A stretch of DNA of 11,527 bases from Deltaproteobacteria bacterium (GTDB lineage: Bacteria > Myxococcota_A > UBA9160 > JAFDET01). Below, piece by piece: positions 6,955 to 11,527 of this stretch (position 1 is its first letter; each line of letters begins with the position of its first letter). The notes under the pieces were generated by a model. That model worked only from the letters and a program-made list of their open reading frames with translations, made no database searches and was not told where the DNA came from. Position numbers and translations under genes: made by a program. The stretch lies in NCBI GenBank assembly GCA_019310195.1, contig JAFDET010000083.1, forward strand, positions 1-11,527, given 5' to 3'.

Positions 6955-7074
6955 GTACCACTCCTGCACAGAGGGACGTTCCTGCATAACTGCACGCAGT
7001 GCCAGTCCTCAAGGAGTGGTACCCGGTGCAGTTATGCAGGAACGTCCCTCCGTGCAGGAGTGGTACTCAGTGCA
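6947..7074. repeat. Long inverted repeat, 49-bp arms
   Basis: The left arm (6947-6995) and right arm (7026-7074) are reverse complements with a single mismatch (6970/7051). The 30-base centre is itself partly self-complementary (CCTCAAGG at the tip), so the transcript could fold into one long hairpin. The core GGGACGTTCC / GGAACGTCCC is a quasi-palindrome. There is no T-run on either side, so it is not a standard intrinsic terminator, though it may block or protect transcript ends between the convergent genes. The size, palindromic shape and intergenic placement fit a dispersed REP/BIME-like or MITE-like element; no transposase gene is present in the window. Confidence 0.9.
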
Positions 7075-7099
7075 GTTATGCAGGAACGTCCCCGAATGC
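7012..7099 (+). repeat. Two direct copies of the 44-bp unit forming the inverted repeat
   Basis: Units at 7012-7055 and 7056-7099 both begin AGGAGTGGTAC and share GTGCAGTTATGCAGGAACGT, differing at about six positions, mostly at the 3' end. The left arm of the inverted repeat holds a third copy and a partial fourth in the opposite orientation (about 6947-7010). The array is therefore head-to-head multimers of one 44-bp unit. The last copy ends one base before the nnrS stop codon. Confidence 0.85.
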
Positions 7100-7100
7100 A

Positions 7101-8318
7101 CTACTCCGCGACTGCGTCCACTCGCGGCCGCGTGAGCACTGGCCAGCAGGCGATGGCGGCGAGGATGTAGCCGGAGGACCAGGTGGTGCCGGCCCATAGC
7201 ACCGTCGTGCGGTAGGCGTCGGGGAAGAGCAGCGGTCCCAGCACGCGGATGGCGCCGCCGACGATGACCAGCGCGTAGGCCGCAACGACGAGCGGTGTGG
7301 CGCGGATCTCGCGACCGCTGTGTCCCAGAGAGACGCGGGTCATCACGCCGACGATCATGGTGCCGAGGGCGCCGGCGCTGAGCGCGTGGAGCGCGGTGCT
7401 GGCGGGCAGCAGCGGCGAAAAGACGTTGGCGCCCAGGCACAGGAAGCCGAAGGCGAGCCACGCGTGCCCCACGTGCAGCACCCACAGGATCGGCACGCCC
7501 AAGGTGCGCTGGGGCTGCCAGCGCACCTGACGCAACACGAGCAGCGCGCCGCAGGCCAGGCAAGCCACGCCGGCGGCCAGGCTGGCAGGCCGCAGCACCA
7601 ACGCGACGACCGCAAAACCCATCACCGGCACCAGCGCGCGCTCCACCCAGGCGCTGGACTCCACCGCCACGCCGTTGCCGCGCAGGGTGTTGCGCGTAAA
7701 GAGCGGAACGATGCGGCCGGCGATGATCGCCAGCAACGCACACACCAGATACAGCGACGCGTGCAGACCCAGGCGCACGCCGAAGGGCACGATGCCCAGC
7801 ACCGCGGCGTGCATGCCCAGGTTGGCCGCGGTCAGCAGCACCAGTACGCCCAGCACCGGATAGTTGTGGCGCTTGCCCGCGCGCAGGATCGGCCGCCCCA
7901 CGGCAACGGCCAGCGCGGGGAGGAACAGCAGGTCGGCCGCAGCGACCAGCCACGACGGCGACCAGGCCGGAAGCCACAGCGCGCCCCAGAGTGCAGAGCG
8001 CCCGAGCAGCCACGCGGCCACCAGCAGCGCCAGCGGCCGGCCGGCCACCCGCGCTGTGCCCGTCCAGTTTGGGACGGCCGTAAGCAGGAAGCCCGCGATG
8101 GCGGTGGTCACGAAGCCGAAGAGCATCTCGTGGCCGTGCCAGTAGATGACCGACCAGGTGCCGGGTCGGGGCAGCACCACGCCGGCGAAGATCAGCAGCC
8201 AGACCGCCAGCGCCGCGGCCGCGTAGAGTGTTCCCAGGAGGAAGAAGGGTCGGAAACCCGCCTGAAGCACTACCGGCTGCTCCGCTGCCGTGCCCTCGGG
8301 TTCCGCCACCGCCGTCAT
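7101..8318 (-). CDS. nnrS: NnrS family haem- and copper-containing membrane protein
   Basis: A 405-residue polytopic protein with about twelve hydrophobic segments. Hallmarks of the NnrS family are present: GFRPFFLLG (21-29), YWHGHEMLFGF (59-69), NWTG (84-87), GRIVPLFTRNTL (201-212), and HALSAGALGTMIVGVMTRVS (311-330) followed by LGHSGR. His residues that could bind metal include H61, H63, H170, H186, H282, H285, H311 and H333. NnrS proteins counter nitrosative stress and protect iron metabolism when nitric oxide is present; they are known as membrane haem-Cu proteins. The start is the ATG at 8318, with a weak G-run (GGGGG) 4 nt before it. No nitrite or nitric-oxide reductase genes are next to it here, so a protective rather than respiratory role is likelier. 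I found no FNR/NnrR-type TTGAT-N4-ATCAA box upstream. The stop lies one base from the 44-bp repeat array. Confidence 0.95.
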   Translation of the reverse strand: MTAVAEPEGTAAEQPVVLQAGFRPFFLLGTLYAAAALAVWLLIFAGVVLPRPGTWSVIYWHGHEMLFGFVTTAIAGFLLTAVPNWTGTARVAGRPLALLVAAWLLGRSALWGALWLPAWSPSWLVAAADLLFLPALAVAVGRPILRAGKRHNYPVLGVLVLLTAANLGMHAAVLGIVPFGVRLGLHASLYLVCALLAIIAGRIVPLFTRNTLRGNGVAVESSAWVERALVPVMGFAVVALVLRPASLAAGVACLACGALLVLRQVRWQPQRTLGVPILWVLHVGHAWLAFGFLCLGANVFSPLLPASTALHALSAGALGTMIVGVMTRVSLGHSGREIRATPLVVAAYALVIVGGAIRVLGPLLFPDAYRTTVLWAGTTWSSGYILAAIACWPVLTRPRVDAVAE

Positions 8319-8377
8319 CGCACCCCCGCCGCGCGCGCAATTCCATCCCGCGCCGTCACTCGGATGCTAGCCCGGCT

Positions 8378-8391
8378 GCCCGCGAGCGGGC
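8378..8391. promoter_or_regulatory. Palindrome in the nnrS/PilZ divergent region, possible operator
   Basis: GCCCGC-GA-GCGGGC is a perfect inverted repeat (6-bp arms, 2-bp centre), extended by CCGG/CCGG outside with a small bulge. It lies between the two divergent genes and immediately upstream of the putative PilZ promoter. In DNA this GC-rich it could arise by chance. Confidence 0.25.
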
Positions 8392-8397
8392 CGGGAC

Positions 8398-8425
8398 TTG
8401 CCCGCGTACCATGAAACGCGATATT
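8398..8425 (+). promoter_or_regulatory. Possible sigma-70-type promoter of the PilZ gene
   Basis: TTGCCC (8398-8403), a 16-bp spacer and GATATT (8420-8425) each match the -35/-10 consensus at four of six positions. The stretch GAAACGCGATATT is the most AT-rich part of this gap. Transcription would begin near 8432, compatible with the ATG at 8449 and not with an upstream TTG at 8398. Confidence 0.35.
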
Positions 8426-8448
8426 GGCAGTGGAGGGGGTCGAGGCCA

Positions 8449-9057
8449 ATGACCGCTGGATGGACCCGCGTCGTGGAAATGCGGGAGGCCCATGGTGATC
8501 TCGAGCCGGGCGTGCGCACGGCACTGGGACGGTTGGGTTATCGGCTGATCTCGCCTGACGAGTGCAAGCGCTACCCGCCCGAGTTGCGGCTGATGAACCC
8601 GCGAGCGCTGGCTCGGATTCCCAACGATCCGACGCCGATGATCCTGATCGGCGCGGCGGCCGACACCGCGCGCGAGGACGCGCGGGTGGCGGGCGTCCTG
8701 CAGCGACCGGCCGACCTGACGCGCGTGTACCGGGTGCTGCAGAACGCGCTGGAGGATCGACCGCGCGAGTGCCCGCGCGCCGCAACGCGTCTGCCGGCGC
8801 GCTGCGTGGAAGGCGACCGCGATTGGCCCGGCGCGATCGTGGAGCTATCGGCCAAGGGCTGCCTGCTGCACAGCTCGGCGGCGCCGAGCCCGGAGGGCAC
8901 GCGCATCACCTTCGCCCTGCCCGAACGGGGGCTCGTAGAGGCCACCGCCGAGATGCGCAGCCGGCGCAACGGAGACGCCGGCCTCTTCTTCCGCGAGATC
9001 AGCGAGAGCCACCGCTCCGCCATCGCGGACTACGTGAACCAGGTGCTGATGAGCTAG
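8449..9057 (+). CDS. PilZ-domain protein with degenerate receiver-like N-terminal half
   Basis: The protein has 202 residues. The C-terminal half (~108-200) fits a PilZ domain: RAATR (110-114) gives the RxxxR motif, and VELSAKGCLL contains ELSAKG (132-137) in the place of (D/N)xSxxG, followed by beta strands and a final helix ESHRSAIADYVNQVL. PilZ domains bind cyclic di-GMP; E132 instead of D/N may alter affinity. The N-terminal half resembles a receiver fold without its phospho-acceptor Asp: MILIGAA (64-70) as a strand and GVLQRPADLTRVYRVLQNAL (82-101) like the 'KPxxxxxL' end of receivers, with Arg for the invariant Lys. The ATG at 8449 has GAGG 3 nt and GGGGG 9 nt upstream and was preferred over an in-frame TTG at 8398, which falls in the likely promoter. 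Its stop codon overlaps that of the convergent HAMP gene. Output (motility, adhesion or other) cannot be read from the context. Confidence 0.85.
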   Translation: MTAGWTRVVEMREAHGDLEPGVRTALGRLGYRLISPDECKRYPPELRLMNPRALARIPNDPTPMILIGAAADTAREDARVAGVLQRPADLTRVYRVLQNALEDRPRECPRAATRLPARCVEGDRDWPGAIVELSAKGCLLHSSAAPSPEGTRITFALPERGLVEATAEMRSRRNGDAGLFFREISESHRSAIADYVNQVLMS

Positions 9058-9530
9058 GCGTCGTCGCCGGCGGAGCCCGGCGGCGGCTGCATGGCGCCCA
9101 GCTTCTGGAGCGTCGCGTTCAGCGTCTCCGCCAGGTCTTGAAGCTGGTCACCCTTGCGCAAGGTGATGGGCGCCACGTGCTCGCCGCGCTGCACGGCTTC
9201 CAGGGTGCTGCCCAGCCGGTAGGCGGGCCCCGCCACGCGGTGGGAGATGCGATCGCAGAGGCGCACGATGACGGCGCACAGCAGCAAGGTCGCCAGCGCC
9301 AGACCCGCGGGCACCAGCTGTCCCTCGAGCAGGCTCTCGTGCTTCACCAGGTACGCAGTCGCCGTGGTGAGCCCCAATGAGACCAGCGACACCAGGAAAG
9401 CCAGTGCCAGGATCTGCGCGCGAAAGCGACCCTGGGCCCTCGGCGACACGAAGTATCCGCGCCGGCGGTCGTACTTGCGCCGTCCCCACGCTCGAACTTG
9501 CGTACCGGCTGCCGCCTCGTGAGTGCTCAT
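9054..9530 (-). CDS. Small two-helix membrane protein with HAMP domain
   Basis: The protein has 158 residues. A basic N-terminal stretch (RRKYDRRRGYFVSPRAQGRF, 17-36) precedes TM1 (~37-62). A very short outer loop (KHESLLEG, 63-70) leads to TM2 (~71-92), and a HAMP-like region follows (~93-146) with the conserved Pro in RVAGPAYRL (P102) and the second helix DQLQDLAETLNATLQKL. No kinase, cyclase or methyl-accepting domain follows, so it is a stand-alone HAMP protein, a form seen repeatedly in delta-type proteobacteria; the partner is unknown. AGGAGG lies 11 nt before the ATG. It is 70 bp downstream of the amidohydrolase gene on the same strand and could be co-transcribed with it. Its TAG and that of the convergent PilZ gene share the four bases CTAG at 9054-9057. 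Confidence 0.85.
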   Translation of the reverse strand: MSTHEAAAGTQVRAWGRRKYDRRRGYFVSPRAQGRFRAQILALAFLVSLVSLGLTTATAYLVKHESLLEGQLVPAGLALATLLLCAVIVRLCDRISHRVAGPAYRLGSTLEAVQRGEHVAPITLRKGDQLQDLAETLNATLQKLGAMQPPPGSAGDDA

Positions 9531-9600
9531 GCTTCCCAGGGCCTCCTGCGCGGTGTAATCGACCGACCGCGCGCGAGTCCTGAGTCACTTCCTCTGATGG

Positions 9601-11313
9601 TCAATCGGCGGTGCGGTAGACCGTGCGGCCGCCGACGATGGTCTCGAGCACCTGGAGGTCGTCGATCTCGGCCGGCGCTACGTCCAGGGGCGAGCGGTCC
9701 AGGATCACCAGGTCGGCCAGCTTGCCGGCTTCCAGCGAACCCTTGTCCGCCTCCTCGAAGTGCTGCCAGGCGGCGTCGATGGTGACGGCGCGCAGGGCCT
9801 GCCACACGGTGATGCGTTCCGCGGGTCCGATGGCGGCGCCACTGGTGGAGCGCCGGTTCACCGCAGCCCAGACCAGGCGCAGGGGCTCCATGGGCACGAC
9901 CGGCGCGTCGCAGTGGATGGTGAAGCGCACGCCCTTGGCCAGCGCCGTGGCCGCCGGGCTCATGCGCGCGGCGCGCTCCGGGCCCATGAAGATGTCGCGG
10001 TGGCGGTCGCCCCAGTAGTAGGTGTGCAGACTGAAGAAGCTGGGCACGACGCCGAGCCTCCGCATGCGATCGAGCTGGTCGGGCCGCGCCATCTGGGCGT
10101 GGATCACGATCGGGCGCGCGTCGTCGCGCGGGTGCGCGCGTTGCGCCGCTTCGTACGCATCCAGGATGTCCTCGATGGACGCGTCGCCGTTGCCGTGCAT
10201 GGCGAGCTGGCGCCCGGCGGCGTGGTAGCGCGCCACCTTCTCGAAGAGCGCCTCGCGCGGGATGCGCGCATAACCCCGGTAGCCGGGGTCGTTGCCCGGC
10301 GGCACGTGGTAGGGCTGGGAGAGGTAGCCCGTGTAGCCCTGGATCGATCCGTCGGCCACCAGCTTGGTGGCGCCGTAGCGCACGCGCAGCGGGTCACTCG
10401 ACGGGATGCGGAGCTCGCCGGCGAGGATGGCTTCGCTGGCCTCGTCGCCAGGCCACACCACCAGGCGCAGGGGCAGAAGGCCCAGCCGCGCCAGCCACGG
10501 GAAGAAGCGGATCTCCGCTGCGCCCGCGTAGCCCGACTGGGCAGTGGTGACACCGTGGGCCAGGGCCCTGTGCACCGCCAGCCGCAACATGCGCAGCGCC
10601 GTCAGGGGCGACGGGTTGGTGATGTGCTGCTGGATCGGCTCCATGGCCGTCTCTTCCAGCACGCCGTCGGGCTCGCCGTCCGGACCGCGGCGCAGAATAC
10701 CACCCTCCGGGTCGGGACTCGCCCGGTCGAAGCCCAGCTTCGCCAGACCCGCGGAGTTCACCGCCGCCAGATGCCCGGAGATGTGCATGGCCGCCACCGG
10801 GTGCTCGCCCGAGACGCGGTCCAGGTCCACGCGGGTGGGGTGACGCTTCTCCGCCAGCAGAGTGTCGTCGTAGCCGAAGCCGACGACCCACTCGCCGGTA
10901 GACGTCTCCTCCGCGCGGGCGCGCAGGCGCGCCAGCAATTCGTCGAGGGTGCGCACCTCGCCGATGGGCGGCGAGTTCAGGTTGGCCGCCATGGCCTCCA
11001 GGCCCTCGCCGGGGAAGTGGCCGTGGGCGTCGACGAAGCCGGGCAGGAGCGCCCGTCCGCCCAGTTCGACGATGCGGGCGCCGCGCTCGTCGGCCCAGGC
11101 CAGAAGCTCTGCGCGGGTGCCGGCGGCCGCGATGCGCTCGCCCTCCACCGCCAGGGCCTCGACCACCCGACCGTCGGCGTCCATCGTGAGGATCGGCCCA
11201 CCGGTGTAGAGAACCGGACCGGGCCGGCGCAGCCGCGCGCTCACCAGCCCCACGGCGACGAAGAGTGCCGCGACGACCGCGACGCGTATCAGCCAGCGCA
11301 GGATGGCGCGCAC
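9601..11313 (-). CDS. Membrane-anchored YtcJ-like amidohydrolase (Amidohydro_3)
   Basis: The protein has 570 residues. Residues ~5-27 (LRWLIRVAVVAALFVAVGLV) form a signal peptide or, lacking a clear cleavage site, an N-terminal anchor, so the enzyme should face the periplasm. The amidohydrolase superfamily TIM-barrel motifs are in order: GFVDAHGHF with the metal-binding HxH (H97, H99), KLVADGS (317-323), AMHGNGD (H373), VIHAQM (H405), and TIHCDAPV with the metal-binding Asp (D469). Length and order fit the YtcJ/N-substituted-formamide deformylase-like group. The family hydrolyses C-N or related bonds; the substrate cannot be predicted. The C-terminal end ADKGSLEAGKLADLVILDRS is the typical small beta-sandwich closing segment. 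The start is GTG at 11313 with GAGG 7 nt upstream; no better in-frame ATG lies before it. Confidence 0.93.
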   Translation of the reverse strand: MRAILRWLIRVAVVAALFVAVGLVSARLRRPGPVLYTGGPILTMDADGRVVEALAVEGERIAAAGTRAELLAWADERGARIVELGGRALLPGFVDAHGHFPGEGLEAMAANLNSPPIGEVRTLDELLARLRARAEETSTGEWVVGFGYDDTLLAEKRHPTRVDLDRVSGEHPVAAMHISGHLAAVNSAGLAKLGFDRASPDPEGGILRRGPDGEPDGVLEETAMEPIQQHITNPSPLTALRMLRLAVHRALAHGVTTAQSGYAGAAEIRFFPWLARLGLLPLRLVVWPGDEASEAILAGELRIPSSDPLRVRYGATKLVADGSIQGYTGYLSQPYHVPPGNDPGYRGYARIPREALFEKVARYHAAGRQLAMHGNGDASIEDILDAYEAAQRAHPRDDARPIVIHAQMARPDQLDRMRRLGVVPSFFSLHTYYWGDRHRDIFMGPERAARMSPAATALAKGVRFTIHCDAPVVPMEPLRLVWAAVNRRSTSGAAIGPAERITVWQALRAVTIDAAWQHFEEADKGSLEAGKLADLVILDRSPLDVAPAEIDDLQVLETIVGGRTVYRTAD

Positions 11314-11411
11314 TTCGCGGCCTCGGCTCGAAATACGCCGGAAGAGACATCCACCACCGGCGCCCGGGCCTGCGTCTGGAGATCGTCGTTGGGCATGTGA
11401 ACTCCGCTCAT
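11289..11411 (-). CDS. Possible 40-codon leader ORF overlapping the amidohydrolase start
   Basis: From ATG 11411, or an internal ATG at 11396 with GGAG 5 nt upstream, a short frame runs to TGA at 11289, overlapping the amidohydrolase start by 25 bp in another frame. The product would be hydrophilic with two Cys near the end (KCAPSCAG). No family is recognised. It may be chance in GC-rich DNA or a coupled upstream ORF. Confidence 0.18.
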   Translation of the reverse strand: MSGVHMPNDDLQTQARAPVVDVSSGVFRAEAAKCAPSCAG

Positions 11412-11462
11412 TCTACCCACGCGGCCCGGCCGTGGCTATCGTCCGGCCAGGGAGGAACCGTC

Positions 11463-11527
11463 GTGTCGGAAAGCAACGAAGATCTCAAACGGCGCGTCGC
11501 CGAGCTCGAGGGCCAGCTCGAGAGCGA
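11463..11527 (+). CDS. Start of a coiled-coil protein, cut by window edge
   Basis: GTG at 11463 is preceded by GGAGG with a 7-nt spacing, a strong initiation signal. The 21 complete codons visible (SESNEDLKRRVAELEGQLES after the start) have the heptad pattern of a coiled coil. The frame is open at the window edge, so neither length nor family can be given. It is divergent from the amidohydrolase gene across about 150 bp; that gap holds the imperfect inverted repeat CCACG...CGTGG (11417-11435) and no clear promoter. Confidence 0.7.
   Translation, partial: MSESNEDLKRRVAELEGQLES

Noticed and set aside
6947..7074. Inverted repeat as an intrinsic terminator
   Set aside because: Neither strand has a T-run after the stem, and the arms are far longer than a typical terminator. 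A transcript-blocking effect remains possible.
7012..7099. Repeats as a CRISPR array
   Set aside because: The units are directly adjacent with no spacers, one set is inverted, and no cas genes are present.
6999..7199. Short plus-strand frame through the repeats
   Set aside because: Its translation merely repeats the 44-bp DNA unit, and it continues antisense into nnrS.
8398..8448. TTG start extending the PilZ protein by 17 residues
   Set aside because: It overlaps the likely promoter, has no ribosome-binding site, and adds a Trp/Arg-rich sequence without domain content.
8319..8448. FNR/NnrR-type box upstream of nnrS
   Set aside because: I looked for TTGAT-N4-ATCAA-like sequence on both strands and found none worth reporting.
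11417..11435. CCACG...CGTGG inverted repeat before the last gene as an operator
   Set aside because: The arms are only 5 bp with an uneven centre in very GC-rich sequence, so it is indistinguishable from chance.

Overview
The window is high-GC DNA (roughly 70% by eye) with dense genes and Shine-Dalgarno-type starts. Sigma-54 activation, a PilZ protein with a receiver-like front half, an NnrS protein and many long helical proteins of unknown function suggest a proteobacterium-like Gram-negative, most plausibly of the Myxococcota or a related former 'deltaproteobacterial' line. This placement is inference; no rRNA or other marker gene is present.

Left half (1-6954). A sigma-54-dependent activator (1929-3473, minus) sits between two transcription units that point away from each other. 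On the minus strand, a PspA/IM30-family protein (1032-1715) is followed by a polytopic membrane protein (1-981, cut by the window edge). On the plus strand, a helical protein of unknown function (3653-4864) overlaps by ATGA a 697-residue protein with a PlsC-like acyltransferase core (4861-6954). Each unit is preceded by a well-spaced -24/-12 element: TGGCACGCCTCCTGCT for pspA, and CGGCACGCGCCCTGCT for the plus-strand pair. A perfect 15-bp palindrome lies about 120-130 bp upstream of the predicted pspA transcription start, as expected of an activator site. I read this as one sigma-54-controlled envelope-stress and membrane-remodelling module. Unlike PspF of E. coli, its activator carries an N-terminal domain of about 200 residues that I do not recognise. 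The acyltransferase has an irregular catalytic motif and a C-terminal extension that may be a thiol-enzyme domain.

Centre (6947-7100). A near-perfect inverted repeat with 49-bp arms, built from a 44-bp unit, fills the gap between convergent genes. It supplies the last codons and stop of the acyltransferase gene and ends one base from the nnrS stop.

Right half (7101-11527). This holds an NnrS-family haem-copper membrane protein (minus), a divergent PilZ protein (plus), a small two-helix HAMP protein (minus) that converges on the PilZ gene with stops overlapping on CTAG, a membrane-anchored YtcJ-like amidohydrolase (minus), and the first codons of a coiled-coil protein (plus, cut by the window edge). 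These look like ordinary accessory and housekeeping genes with no evident common pathway.

Intergenic stretches other than those described are under about 150 bp. I see no tRNA, rRNA, CRISPR array, transposase gene or convincing intrinsic terminator.
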